The notes below the pieces were generated by a model that worked only from the letters and a program-made list of their open reading frames with translations, had not been told where the DNA came from and did not search any database. From CAVVEC01 sp963770485 (GTDB taxonomy: Bacteria > Acidobacteriota > Terriglobia > Terriglobales > Acidobacteriaceae), in NCBI GenBank assembly GCA_963770485.1, contig CAVYPX010000002.1:23252-87251 (forward strand): a stretch of DNA of 64,000 nt, written 5' to 3'. Made by a program: the position numbers and the translations under genes. Of the stretch, positions 52,175-61,571 are shown piece after piece; positions within the stretch are counted from its first letter, which is position 1; every line of letters starts with the position of its first letter.

Positions 52175-53344
52175 GTGAATGAATCTGATAATCTGGATTT
52201 GTTCATGGGCCTCTCGGAGCCACGGCCGCTCATTAAGCTTGCGGACTCGCTGGGCCACGAATGGCGACATCTTAGGAAGGCTGGGCAGGAAGCAGACAAA
52301 GCCATAGATGAGCTGAACAAGCTTCTCAGTGTTGAGGTCGGAAAGAACTTTGCGTCTGAGGACGCGAATCTCGTTGTATTCGGCTCTTTGGCACGCAAGG
52401 AGTGGATTGACTATGTCAGCGATCTAGATTGGACATACTTGGTTGATGGCCAAGCAAGATCAGAACACCTGGAAGTATCACAGAAGATCAAGGCAGCCCT
52501 GCCCAAAGACTCCCGGCCGCCACAAGGTGCACACTCTCGCAGAAGGCAGGACCGGGAGTATCGTTTCGGAGAACCTGGTCAAACTGGGACCTTCGGTAAT
52601 CTTGGGTTCAGTCAACAACTGATCCACCAGATCGGTGGTCAGGACGACACAAACAAGAACACAAGCCAGAGAATTCTCCTTCTTTTGGAATCGACGCCGG
52701 TAGGCATGCGGAGCGCGCACGAGCGGGTCGCGCGCGCGATTATTAAGAGGTACTTGGACGAGGAGCCACACCTGTTAGTGAGAGATGGGAGTCGGTTCAA
52801 GGTCCCAAGGTTCTTGCTCAACGATGTGGTTCGGTTCTGGCGAACAATGGCGGTCGATTTTGCCAGCAAGCAACGCGATCGAGGAGGGGACGGTTGGGGC
52901 TTAAGGAATGCCAAGCTCCGAATGTCCAGAAAGCTGATCTTTGTTTCTGGACTGCTAACGTGCTTTAGTTGTCACCTCGACCCGAGACTACAGGCCAAGA
53001 TTTCCACTGGAAACCGTGATATAAAGCTTGCACACTTAGAGAATCATATTTGGGAGTATGTACAGCAAACGCCTCTCGATATCGTGGCGCTCTCAATCAC
53101 CAAACACGAAGTCGAACGGCAGACGGCGGTCCAGTTGTTTTCGGCTTATGACAAATTTCTTGAAGTGATGGCCGACCGGGAGAAGCGGCAGCGCTTAAAG
53201 GATCTCCGGGCAGAACAATCGAGGACTGATCCCGTCTTCTTGGAGATCAGGGAGGCGAGCGATCAATTTGCGGGTGCATTGCATCAAATTTTCTTTAATA
53301 ATAAGGTCTTTTCCTCGCTAACGGAAAAGTACGGGGTTTTCTAA
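52175..53344 (+). CDS. Nucleotidyltransferase-fold protein
   Basis: A protein of about 389 residues with a polymerase-beta-like NTase active-site pattern: VVFGSLARKEWIDYVSDLDW (GS, 11 residues, DxD). A helical C-terminal part follows (LLNDVVRFWRTMAVDFASKQ, then LIFVSGLLTCFSCHL). The start is uncertain: GTG 52175 or ATG 52205 are possible; the frame is open back to 52121 only through the duplicated carboxylase end. The next gene begins at the very next base after the stop. Base composition is clearly lower in GC than the flanking core genes. The layout resembles GlnD/DUF294-like NTases more than CD-NTases, but I cannot assign a substrate. Confidence 0.78.
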   Translation: MNESDNLDLFMGLSEPRPLIKLADSLGHEWRHLRKAGQEADKAIDELNKLLSVEVGKNFASEDANLVVFGSLARKEWIDYVSDLDWTYLVDGQARSEHLEVSQKIKAALPKDSRPPQGAHSRRRQDREYRFGEPGQTGTFGNLGFSQQLIHQIGGQDDTNKNTSQRILLLLESTPVGMRSAHERVARAIIKRYLDEEPHLLVRDGSRFKVPRFLLNDVVRFWRTMAVDFASKQRDRGGDGWGLRNAKLRMSRKLIFVSGLLTCFSCHLDPRLQAKISTGNRDIKLAHLENHIWEYVQQTPLDIVALSITKHEVERQTAVQLFSAYDKFLEVMADREKRQRLKDLRAEQSRTDPVFLEIREASDQFAGALHQIFFNNKVFSSLTEKYGVF

Positions 53345-54067
53345 ATGCGTCCACTAGGTTTTTCAACCGGTGCTTTAGCCTACGGCGACTTTCGTTGTGC
53401 TTTGAGAATTCTTGCAGAAACTGACGCAACAGCTGTCGAGCTATCGGCTTTACGTCAATCCGAGTTGGGGCCTTTAGTGGCGTCGCTGAAAGAGTTAGAC
53501 CTAAGCCAATATGCGCACATCTCTGTTCATCTGCCGAGCGCAATTGAACCTGATTTCGAATCGGCTCTTTTGACCCTAGCTCGAGAGATTCCTTCCGAAT
53601 GGCTACTCGTCACTCATCCCGACATAATCAGGTCTTGGAGAGCCTGGGAAAGCCTTGGAAGCAGAGTCTGCATTGAGAATATGGACAAGAGGAAGGAGGT
53701 CGGACAGACCGCCCGACACCTCCGTCGCGTCTTCGGCCAGCTTCCTGACGCGACCTTCTGCTTCGACATTGGTCATGCACATCAAGTGGATCCGACGATG
53801 GGTGAGGCCGTTCTGATTCTCGAGGAGTTCCAAGACAAGCTCTGCCAATTGCACATCAGCGAAGTGAACTCGGAGAGCAAGCATGACCCAATCTCTTTAG
53901 AGGCCGCCATGGCGTTTGAAGTAGTCGCAACGCTCATTCCAGAAAATGTGCCGGCAATTCTAGAGAGCAAGATCCCCAGGGGAATAGACCCAGTAGCTCA
54001 GGTCACTTCAGAAATGGAATTGGTCGACCACCTTCTGTCGATTCCGGTCGAGGTCGTGGGAGATTAG
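53345..54067 (+). CDS. TIM-barrel (xylose isomerase / AP-endonuclease-2-like) protein
   Basis: A 240-residue protein of the sugar-phosphate isomerase/epimerase or endonuclease IV-like TIM-barrel class. Visible barrel elements are LGFSTGALAYGDFRCALRIL, AHISVHLPSAIEP, SRVCIENMDKRKEVGQTARH, ATFCFDIGHAHQVDPTMGEA and QLHISEVNSES, whose His, Glu and Asp residues are in the positions of metal ligands. It starts one base after the NTase stop, so the two are almost surely co-translated. The function is unknown; the pairing with an NTase is the notable point. Confidence 0.8.
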   Translation: MRPLGFSTGALAYGDFRCALRILAETDATAVELSALRQSELGPLVASLKELDLSQYAHISVHLPSAIEPDFESALLTLAREIPSEWLLVTHPDIIRSWRAWESLGSRVCIENMDKRKEVGQTARHLRRVFGQLPDATFCFDIGHAHQVDPTMGEAVLILEEFQDKLCQLHISEVNSESKHDPISLEAAMAFEVVATLIPENVPAILESKIPRGIDPVAQVTSEMELVDHLLSIPVEVVGD

Positions 54068-54171
54068 GCTTCGGTTACATTTGGTGCTGTGTCCTGTGGG
54101 ACCTCTTCCCGCTCCCCCTTACAGACACGCCGGGCACCTCCCTAGAAAAAGATTCCATACCAGAAGTCAGC

Positions 54172-54915
54172 ATGTCGTTGAATTCTCAAATCGAGTGGAC
54201 CGACGCCACCTGGAACCCTGTCCGTGGCTGCACGAAGATCAGTCCCGGATGCAAGCACTGCTACGCCGAAACGTTTGCGGAGCGCTTCCGCGGAGTAAAA
54301 GGACATCCGTACGGCCAGGGATTCGATTTGCGCCTGGTTCCAGAAAAGCTGGCAGAGCCGTTCGCCTGGCGATCGCCCAAGCTGGTGTTCGTCAACTCGA
54401 TGAGCGATCTGTTTCAAGACGGCGTTCCTGACGGCTACGTCGAGGCCGTCGCGCGGGTCATGACCACAGCGAACTGGCACACCTACCAGGTGCTCACCAA
54501 GCGGTCCGAAAGGCTGCGGGACATGCTCAGCGGCAAGCTTCGTTTTGCGGCGGATCAGGAACGCATCTGGTGGGGCGTAAGCGTGGAAGACTGCAAATAT
54601 GGTCTGCCCAGGATCGATCATCTACGCGACGCTCCGGCAAGAGTGCGCTTTCTTTCCATCGAGCCGCTGCTCGAAGACCTCGGCAGAGTTAACTTGTCTG
54701 GCATCAGTTGGGTAATTGTGGGTGGGGAAAGCGGGCCGGGCGCACGTCCGATGAGAAAAGAATGGGTGATCTCCATTCGCGACCAATGTTGCGAACAGCG
54801 AGTGCCTTTCTTCAAGCAGTGGGGCGGGGTTGGAAAGGCTAGAAGCGGCAGACTGCTGGATGGCCGTACCTACGATGAGTATCCCCAACGCGTTGCCGCC
54901 GCTGTTCCTGATTGA
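54172..54915 (+). CDS. DUF5131 (phage Gp37/Gp68) radical-SAM-like protein
   Basis: A 247-residue protein starting MSLNSQIEWTDATWNPVRGC. It carries a Cys cluster C-x6-C-x2-C (CTKISPGCKHCYAETFAERF) that should hold an iron-sulfur cluster. The segments FVNSMSDLFQDGVPD, YQVLTKRSERLRDML, WWGVSVEDCKYGLPRIDHL and WVIVGGESGPGARPMRKEW are the conserved family blocks. Members occur on phages and islands; the reaction is not established. It lies about 100 bp downstream of the NTase/TIM pair on the same strand. Confidence 0.88.
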   Translation: MSLNSQIEWTDATWNPVRGCTKISPGCKHCYAETFAERFRGVKGHPYGQGFDLRLVPEKLAEPFAWRSPKLVFVNSMSDLFQDGVPDGYVEAVARVMTTANWHTYQVLTKRSERLRDMLSGKLRFAADQERIWWGVSVEDCKYGLPRIDHLRDAPARVRFLSIEPLLEDLGRVNLSGISWVIVGGESGPGARPMRKEWVISIRDQCCEQRVPFFKQWGGVGKARSGRLLDGRTYDEYPQRVAAAVPD

Positions 54916-55127
54916 TGATGTCCGGCGACGAGGGGGGAGAATTCCCTGTGGTCAAGCTGCCGGGATCAGCCCGGTAGGGGGCCTTCGACTTGATGATCGT
55001 TCGCGTTCGAACGATCATCTTCGCTCAGGGTGACAGTCATGAAGCGACCTGGCAGCCCAGCACCCCGCCGAACATGTTGTGGCCTGCGCTCGAAAAGGAG
55101 TAAAATCCCAGTCCTGCGGGGGACGGG

Positions 55128-56099
55128 ATGGCAAGTCACAAGCTGGTTGCCGGCATATGGATGTCAATTGTGGTGTTCAGCTTCACTGCCACGTTTGCGC
55201 AGGCGCCCACCGTCAAAGTGCATAAGTTCAGCAATGTCAATGCTCCCGGCGCCGCTGAAACAGACACATATGCGGTGAATGATTATGGAGTCATCGCAGG
55301 GGATTACGTCGACAGCAGCAACGTTCAGCATGGCATGATCCTCAACGGAAAGAGTCTGACTTCGGTCGATCGTCAGAATTGCCAGACATCGCCCGGCGCC
55401 GGCTCGATCGCGTTCTTCGGAATCAACAACACAAAAGGCCTAGGAGTCACTGTGGTCGGCTGGTGCTTCGATACTGCGCAAAATACCGAGGTGGCCTTTA
55501 CTTACTCTAACGGCCAGTTCATTTCCATTGATCCGACCGGTTCAACTGCCACTGTGGCCCAGGGGATCAACGACAAGGGAGAAGTTGTCGGCGCCTACAT
55601 CGATAGCGGGAAAGTCCAACATGGCTTTCTCTTTAATGGTAAACAATATACAAACCTCGACGTGCCCAATCACACTTCTCCGGATGCGTGGTCCATCAAT
55701 AACAAGGGTCTCATCGCCATCTTTGCACTCAACAGCAAATCGCTCTATGATTCTTTTCTGTTCAACGGCCAGACCTACAAGAACGTCGATTTCAAAGGAG
55801 CAGTCAACAGCTTCATCCACGCCATCGACAACTATGGTGACCGCATCTACACCGTCACCGATTCCAGCGGTACGTCACATGGAGTCTTTTTTCTTGCGGG
55901 GAAAGGCGGCGGTTATCGCAAGTTTGACGATCCTACCAAAGGCGTGCTCGATACCTATGCCACGGGCCTGAGTGACAAACTGGAAATAGTTGGTAATTAC
56001 ACGACCAGTACGCGGGGGCCGCAGGCCCAGGCCTCGCAAGGCTACGAAGCGTACGGCTGCTGCCGTGGCCTGCCACCACACGACGGTCGATCCCGCTAG
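55128..56099 (+). CDS. Exported HAF-repeat protein
   Basis: A 323-residue protein with a signal peptide (WMSIVVFSFTATFAQAP). Repeated units of about 45 residues carry the INDKGEVVGAYIDSGKVQHG pattern (also VNDYGVIAGDYVDSSNVQHG), which fits the HAF beta-propeller repeat. The last 25 residues (RGPQAQASQGYEAYGCCRGL and on) look GC-rich and unlike the repeats, so the natural C-terminus may have been changed by an insertion or frameshift. Likely extracellular. Confidence 0.8.
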   Translation: MASHKLVAGIWMSIVVFSFTATFAQAPTVKVHKFSNVNAPGAAETDTYAVNDYGVIAGDYVDSSNVQHGMILNGKSLTSVDRQNCQTSPGAGSIAFFGINNTKGLGVTVVGWCFDTAQNTEVAFTYSNGQFISIDPTGSTATVAQGINDKGEVVGAYIDSGKVQHGFLFNGKQYTNLDVPNHTSPDAWSINNKGLIAIFALNSKSLYDSFLFNGQTYKNVDFKGAVNSFIHAIDNYGDRIYTVTDSSGTSHGVFFLAGKGGGYRKFDDPTKGVLDTYATGLSDKLEIVGNYTTSTRGPQAQASQGYEAYGCCRGLPPHDGRSR

Positions 56100-56113
56100 T
56101 GTTTCCTCCAAGC

Positions 56114-59100
56114 CTACTTCACGTGGGCAAGTTCGCGCTGGGCTTCGCGCAACAGTGGTGCGTCACGATCTCCGTCCTTCCATAGGGCAAGGAACTCTTG
56201 TAGGGCCTGTTGGCCCCTTTTTTTATCCTCTGACAGCACATAAGCTCTCGCCAACTGAAGGTAAGCCAGCGCGCCCAGCGAGCAGTTGGCCACCCGGCCG
56301 CGATGGTCAACGATCTTCTGAAACTGGGCTGCCGCAGCATCTCCCTTATGGTCCGCCAAGTACGCGATCCCGCGAAGATAAACCGGATACAAAGTATCCA
56401 GGCTGACCGGCGGCCCACCCAGTTCGTAAGGCTCTGCGGCTTGGAGCGTTGAAATCGCTTTCTCAGGATTCTGGCGCGCGATCTCAACCGCAGCTTGGAT
56501 AGTCGGCAACCAATAACGGTTCAACAAGGTATCGGTCGCGAAGCGCCGGTTGAGATCCCTCATGATGGCCAACGCCCGCGATTCGTCGCCCGCCCGGGCA
56601 AAGGCGAGCGCGGCCATGGTTTGCAGATCTTTTCCGGTGGCTAAGGCCAACGCGGCCGAAGCTTGCCGGTCGGCCTGCGAGAAGTTACCCACTTCCGCCT
56701 CGCGCAAGGCACCGTGCGTCTGCCAATCGGCGGCTCTCTCCTTTTCCCCGTTCTTGAGGGCTGCCGCAACAGCCCGGCCCGACAGGTCACGCGCGTTCCG
56801 GAGACGGCCATGAAAAGCCTCCGTGTCGGAGCGGCTGGAGAGGAGGAAGTCATCGCTCTCCTCTTGAATGGAAGCAGCAGAATTCCATTGATTCATTTCT
56901 CGGGAGTCGTCCTGGAGGAACCCCAGCAGGTAAGAAACCCAAGGTATGAGTTCGTGTTCCAGCCCACGAACATGGGCGTCGTTCAGAGTGGCTCTCGCTT
57001 CAGTAAAGCGGTTCAAGTTGATGTACGTGGCGGCAAGCGTCAGATAGTTCAACGCATTATTCGGGTCCAGTTGCAGCGCTTTGCCGTAGCCTGCCGCTGC
57101 GTTTTCGTATTGTCCAAGCAAGCTGCTGTAGAGGGCTAAATTCTGATATGGAAGCTGGTCGCGCGGATAGGTTTCTTTCCATTCCTCGTAGATCCGCGCC
57201 TCTTTTTCCAATTCCCCGGTCGCGACTCCGTAGTAACTCGAATCGATATAAAGTTTTTCCCTTTCGGTGACTCGTTCGCGGAGAGCGTAGGCTTTTCGCA
57301 CCGCGTCCGCCGACAGTGTCGTTTCACCCAGATTGAAGTAAACGGTTCCCAAAGCGGCGTAGGCCATAGCGAAATTGGGATCAAGTTCAACCGCTCGTTG
57401 CAGCAAAGGAAGTGCGGCGGGATCGCCCTTGGAGAAGCGGTTTCTCAAGGCTTGGCTGTAGGCTTGCAAGGCGACGAGCGAAGGCGTTGTGGCTTGCTCT
57501 GGAGGAACGTCATAGCGGCGGATCGAAGCCAAGGACTCGCCGAGCTTTTCGCGAACCTTGGTTCCCGCTTCGTGCAGCTTCGTCAATACCTCCTCCCGTC
57601 GGGAAGCTTCTACCTGCTCCTCATCCAGCGAATCTCCGTTCTGGCAGTTCACCGCCTTGAGCCCAATGACATAATGACTGCCAAGATTCGAAATCGAGCC
57701 CAACAGCATGGCTTTGCTGCCCGTCCGCTGGCATACTTGTCCAGCGAGATCACGGGTCAAGGGCTGATCGAGCGAACGGCCCATGAAGCGAAGCTGCTGA
57801 TTCACCTTCTCGTCCGAAAGAATGTTGAGAAATGGCGACTGTTCCAGATCCACTGCCAGCCCCTGCTTCAGAGTCTCGTTGAAAACCACATCTCCGGTTG
57901 GATTCGCAAAGTCGGCCAACACCAGCGTGTCTTTTTCGGTCAGCGCGTGGGACCGCTGCGGATGAATGAAACGGAAAACCATGAACGATATCAGCAGGAG
58001 CACGGCTGCCACGGGCGCAATTAAGCCCCAAGGCCGTCCTGGCGCGACCGTGCGCAAATCCGCAAGCATCTCGGTGGCCGACTGATAGCGGGCTTCGCGT
58101 TGCTTCTGCAGGGCCTTGTTGATGATGCGTTGGAGTCCGCGCGGCAGACGGGAGTTCAACTGCTGGGCCGGCACAGGATCCTCTCCCAGAAGAGCGTGAA
58201 ACACTACGGCGGTGGCCTTTCCCCTGAATGCCTGCTGGCCGGTCGCCATCTCGTAGAGCACTGCGCCGAAACTGAACAAATCGCTGCGCGCGTCAAGCTC
58301 TTCTCCGCGCGCTTGTTCCGGAGACATGTATGCCACCGTTCCTATAGCCAAACCTGGGATCGTCAGATTCGCTGCCGCATCTCCGAAATCACGTGAATGA
58401 AGATCAGGCGAATGTTGAGGCGCACTTGCCGAGACTTCCTCGGGTTCGCTGGTTCGGCCCACGAGTTTGGCTAAACCGAAATCCAGAATCTTGGCGTGCC
58501 CGCGCTGGGTGACGAAAATATTTGCCGGTTTGATGTCGCGGTGGAGGATGCCTTGGGCGTGCGCCGCCTCCAGCGCATCTCCGATTTCCAAAGCAAGTTT
58601 CAGCAACAACTCGGTTTCCACTGGTTGGCTGTTGATCAGGCGCTTCAGGGTCTGCCCTTCCAGGAACTCCATCACGATAAAGGGTTGCCCCTGGTGCCTT
58701 CCGATCTCGTAAATGGTGCAGATGTTGGGATGGTTCAGGGCGGAAGCAGCCTGCGCTTCGCGCCGAAAACGAGCTTCAACTTGAGGATCGCGGGCGACCG
58801 CCGCAGGCAGAAATTTGAGCGCGACGAAGCGGTGCAGCTGCGTGTCCTCGGCTTTGTAAACCACTCCCATGCCGCCGGCAGCCACAAAGCCGACGATTCG
58901 GAACCGCTCACCCAGAATTTCACCGGGCGAGAAATTTTGTTGGATGGAGGGGGAAGATGCTGATGGAACTAGACGGACCGGGGGTGTCGAGAGAAAGTCT
59001 TCCGCCTCGTGATACTCTGCGAGCAAGCGTCCGACCTCGGCACGCACCTCGGGATCGAGAGACTTCGCATCCAGGAATGCTGCTATTTCCTCGGGTGAGA

Positions 59101-59161
59101 GCTCCTGAGCTGACTCGAAGACCGCCTTAATTGTCTCCCACTTCTTCGACGACGTTGCCAT
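56114..59161 (-). CDS. Ser/Thr protein kinase with TPR repeats
   Basis: A 1015-residue membrane protein. The kinase domain (about residues 80-350) has VGFVAAGGMGVVYKAEDTQL, the VALKF lysine, the catalytic loop ILHRDIKPANIFV and KILDFGLAKLVG. One transmembrane helix (PVAAVLLLISFMVFRF) follows, then an outer part with a peptide-like region and TPR repeats (DPNFAMAYAALGTVYFNLGE, DPNNALNYLTLAATYINLN). The start overlaps the end of the ECF sigma gene by 35 bp. Such kinase/sigma pairs are common in Acidobacteriota and probably regulate each other. Confidence 0.93.
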   Translation of the reverse strand: MATSSKKWETIKAVFESAQELSPEEIAAFLDAKSLDPEVRAEVGRLLAEYHEAEDFLSTPPVRLVPSASSPSIQQNFSPGEILGERFRIVGFVAAGGMGVVYKAEDTQLHRFVALKFLPAAVARDPQVEARFRREAQAASALNHPNICTIYEIGRHQGQPFIVMEFLEGQTLKRLINSQPVETELLLKLALEIGDALEAAHAQGILHRDIKPANIFVTQRGHAKILDFGLAKLVGRTSEPEEVSASAPQHSPDLHSRDFGDAAANLTIPGLAIGTVAYMSPEQARGEELDARSDLFSFGAVLYEMATGQQAFRGKATAVVFHALLGEDPVPAQQLNSRLPRGLQRIINKALQKQREARYQSATEMLADLRTVAPGRPWGLIAPVAAVLLLISFMVFRFIHPQRSHALTEKDTLVLADFANPTGDVVFNETLKQGLAVDLEQSPFLNILSDEKVNQQLRFMGRSLDQPLTRDLAGQVCQRTGSKAMLLGSISNLGSHYVIGLKAVNCQNGDSLDEEQVEASRREEVLTKLHEAGTKVREKLGESLASIRRYDVPPEQATTPSLVALQAYSQALRNRFSKGDPAALPLLQRAVELDPNFAMAYAALGTVYFNLGETTLSADAVRKAYALRERVTEREKLYIDSSYYGVATGELEKEARIYEEWKETYPRDQLPYQNLALYSSLLGQYENAAAGYGKALQLDPNNALNYLTLAATYINLNRFTEARATLNDAHVRGLEHELIPWVSYLLGFLQDDSREMNQWNSAASIQEESDDFLLSSRSDTEAFHGRLRNARDLSGRAVAAALKNGEKERAADWQTHGALREAEVGNFSQADRQASAALALATGKDLQTMAALAFARAGDESRALAIMRDLNRRFATDTLLNRYWLPTIQAAVEIARQNPEKAISTLQAAEPYELGGPPVSLDTLYPVYLRGIAYLADHKGDAAAAQFQKIVDHRGRVANCSLGALAYLQLARAYVLSEDKKRGQQALQEFLALWKDGDRDAPLLREAQRELAHVK

Positions 59162-59753
59162 GGCTTTGCTTTAATTCCCCATGAAGCCAAGCCTTCGCGA
59201 CACTCCAATCCCGCTTGACGGTTTTGGGTGAGATTCCCAGGACGGCAGCTGTTTCCTCCACCGTCAAACCCCCGAAGAAACGCAATTCCACGATCTTGGC
59301 CTGTCGTAAGTCGAGTTCAGCCAGCTGGTGCAAGGCCGCGTCAATCTCGACCAGCTCAGTGGATTGCTCGGGAGCAAACACCAAGGCTTCGTCCAGAGGC
59401 AGATGGGCTTGTCCGCCGCCTCGCTTGTCACGCAAATGAGCGCGCGCGTGATCCACCAGAATGTGCCGCATGACCTGAGCGGCCACAGCGAAAAAGTGGG
59501 CGCGGCTCTGCCAGTTTACCGGCTGCTTTTCCATCAGCTTGAGGTAAACCTCATGGACGAGGGCCGTTGCCTGCAGCGTGTGGTCGGGCCTTTCTTGTCT
59601 CATGTAGCGGCCCGCGATTTGCCGCAACTCCCTATAGACGATTGGAATGAGATGCGAGGCAGCCTGCTGATCTCCCTTGGTCAGCTGGGCTAAGAGAACG
59701 GTCAGGTCTGTTGATGACAAATCATCTGGCCGGCGCTCTTCCTCAGGAGCCAT
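59127..59753 (-). CDS. ECF sigma factor paired with the kinase
   Basis: A 208-residue sigma factor of the ECF type common in Acidobacteriota and Planctomycetes (TIGR02999-like). Region 2 contains IVYRELRQIAGRYMRQERPD and TALVHEVYLKLMEKQ; region 4 contains VELRFFGGLTVEETAAVLGI and SPKTVKRDWSVAKAWLHGEL. Its last 35 bp overlap the kinase start, so translation is coupled. No zinc-finger anti-sigma gene is nearby, which suggests the kinase supplies the control. Confidence 0.92.
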   Translation of the reverse strand: MAPEEERRPDDLSSTDLTVLLAQLTKGDQQAASHLIPIVYRELRQIAGRYMRQERPDHTLQATALVHEVYLKLMEKQPVNWQSRAHFFAVAAQVMRHILVDHARAHLRDKRGGGQAHLPLDEALVFAPEQSTELVEIDAALHQLAELDLRQAKIVELRFFGGLTVEETAAVLGISPKTVKRDWSVAKAWLHGELKQSHGNVVEEVGDN

Positions 59754-59886
59754 GGGTGGAGAGCCATTTTATCGCAATGCGCCAGAGCACGCTAAAGAAA
59801 TCGAGGGACTTAAGGAGAGATCGGGGACACCAGAAAAGTTGGAGCCGGTCCCGGGTGTCCGCATTCGGGAGCGCGCTTACTAGCAC

Positions 59887-59924
59887 GCGGGCGGAACGAC
59901 CTCCCCCAAGCTCATTCCGCCCGC
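59887..59924 (-). terminator. Hairpin downstream of a small exported protein gene
   Basis: GCGGGCGGAA and TTCCGCCCGC form a perfect 10-bp stem, 33 bp past the stop of the gene at 59957-60439. No U-run follows on the minus strand, so its role as a terminator is uncertain. Confidence 0.5.
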
Positions 59925-59956
59925 ACCCGCACTACTGCCATTGCGGTATCTGGAGC

Positions 59957-60439
59957 TCACGGCTGCAAGTACGCAGTTCCGCCTATCACGTTCGGGCTCT
60001 TTTGGCAGCCCTTGCTGCTGATCAGCGAGAACTGGAATCCATGCGCCAATTCGTTAGCATCTACAGAGTTGATGGAGAACGCGTAGACGCCGCAGACTTT
60101 GGCGAAGCCAAATTCTCCCATACCTTGTCCAGGGACATTCGTGACCGAATAGCCGCCCGATACATTCGCCGCGGATATGGCAGTGCCGTTTGTGTTCTGC
60201 CACCACCCAGTTTGGTCCTCGCCACCGCTGCTCGGCACGATGCCTCCCTGCCCATCGAAGCAGATGGTTCCGACCGTACTTCGGTTTAAACCGGCAGCCA
60301 CATCCACGCTGTTGCTCAGAAACCCGTAGCAACCTCGCAGCACGCCGTCTGTGTAAACCGTTGACGCCTGAGAACGGCTGATACCGCCCAAGGCCGCCAG
60401 CAATACGATTCCCGCCATGATCTTCAACATGTTCTTCAT
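59957..60439 (-). CDS. Small exported protein
   Basis: A 160-residue protein with a signal peptide (KIMAGIVLLAALGGISRSQA) and a beta-rich mature part with two or three Cys (VLRGCYGFLSNSVDVAAGLN, TICFDGQGGIVPSSGG). The purine-rich sequence AGGAGAAACTCC before the ATG is a good ribosome-binding site. The mature pattern (xxGxYGFxxxG ... FDGxGxI) recurs in small secreted acidobacterial proteins. Function unknown. Confidence 0.78.
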   Translation of the reverse strand: MKNMLKIMAGIVLLAALGGISRSQASTVYTDGVLRGCYGFLSNSVDVAAGLNRSTVGTICFDGQGGIVPSSGGEDQTGWWQNTNGTAISAANVSGGYSVTNVPGQGMGEFGFAKVCGVYAFSINSVDANELAHGFQFSLISSKGCQKSPNVIGGTAYLQP

Positions 60440-60592
60440 TGGAGTTTCTCCTTATTTTGTGAGTTTTGGAATCGGGGCCGAAACGTTTCTGTTTTCGGCC
60501 TTCATTCACTAATGCGATTTGGGGAGAAATTCGGGGTCACGGCTCGAACTCAGCGGGAAGCTCTGGGCGCCGGACGTCACTGGGGGGGCGGC

Positions 60593-60622
60593 TGGCGGAG
60601 AGGGAGGGATTCGAATCCGCCG
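60593..60622 (-). other. tRNA-Ser 3'-end fragment (attachment-site-like)
   Basis: On the minus strand this reads as a T-loop GGATTCGAATCC, then CCTCTCC, G and CCA: the 3' end of a tRNA-Ser with encoded CCA. The rest of a tRNA is absent and the T-stem does not pair fully, so it is a remnant, not a gene. Such fragments mark att sites of elements that integrate into tRNA genes. Confidence 0.75.
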
Positions 60623-61010
60623 TAAAACGCAAATTCAACAACATGCAAGGCCACGGATGGCACAGAAGTATATGAAAAGCACTGGTAGAGCAACTAACGG
60701 ATCGCAAACGGATCGCCGATTTTCTTGCTGCACAGGTTAGAATCCATGATGGGGTTTTGCCACTCCCGCTTTTTGTGAAGGAGTTTGGCTAGTGCGACGA
60801 ACTGTTTAGCAACTAACAGATTCGTAACGCTTCGTTTCGTAATCCATGCTAGGCTCACGCTCGATTCCGACCCCCTGCTCGATTTCGTCGGTTCATCACA
60901 CCAACAAGTGATAGCTGTCACTGTGCCCAAGGTTATGAAGGACTAATTTTAATGTCAGTAGGCTCGTGCGTAATTGTCAGGTGCGGCAACTAGGTTCTTG
61001 GGAGGTCCGC

Positions 61011-61571
61011 ATGAATCCCCAGTTCAGCGACTGGCGGCAAACGGTGACCCCGAAAGACAGAGGTTTTTCCCTCATCGAACTACTCATTGTAGTTAGTATT
61101 ATTCTCATCATCGCATCGATCGCAATTCCGAACTTGCTGCGGGCGCGAATTTCGGCAAATGAAGCGTCTGCTTGCAGTTCCATTCGCACAATAAATGCAG
61201 CGCAAATTATGTACCAGATGACGTTTCCAACGATTGGTTTTTCGAGCACCCTTGCCGCGTTGGGACCCGCCGCAGCAATAGGCTGTGCCAGCGGTCCGAC
61301 TTCGACCAATGCGTGTGTGATCGACTGGAGCTTGTCACAAGCAACCACAGCGGGCGCTGCTAAGAGCGGCTATTATTTCGCGATGGGCGTAACCGCAGCT
61401 AACGCTTTGAATAGTGCCTACACGGTTGGAGGTGCGCCTGCGGCCTTCGACCAGATGGGCGTGCGTGGTTTCTGCTCCAACGAAGACGGCGTAATCCGCT
61501 TCACTCCGGCCCTAAACGGTCCTCCCATCACAACAAGCCCTGCCTGCGTGCTTTACACGCCCCTGCAATAA
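61011..61571 (+). CDS. Type IV pilin-like protein
   Basis: A 186-residue prepilin. The leader ends KDRG and is followed by FSLIELLIVVSIILIIASIA, with the +5 Glu, and PNLLRARISANEASACSSIR, the classic class III / N-methylated pilin start. The rest is a small Gly/Ala-rich globular domain with Cys pairs (AIGCASGPTSTNACVID, and GVRGFCSNEDG). Start 61011 (MNPQFSDWRQ) is the best ATG, giving a leader of about 18 residues; the longer frame reaches 60966. No pilus assembly genes are adjacent. Confidence 0.9.
   Translation: MNPQFSDWRQTVTPKDRGFSLIELLIVVSIILIIASIAIPNLLRARISANEASACSSIRTINAAQIMYQMTFPTIGFSSTLAALGPAAAIGCASGPTSTNACVIDWSLSQATTAGAAKSGYYFAMGVTAANALNSAYTVGGAPAAFDQMGVRGFCSNEDGVIRFTPALNGPPITTSPACVLYTPLQ

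Noticed and set aside
60593..60622. Complete tRNA-Ser gene
   Set aside because: Only the T-loop, acceptor 3' half and CCA are present; there is no D-arm, anticodon arm or 5' acceptor half nearby.
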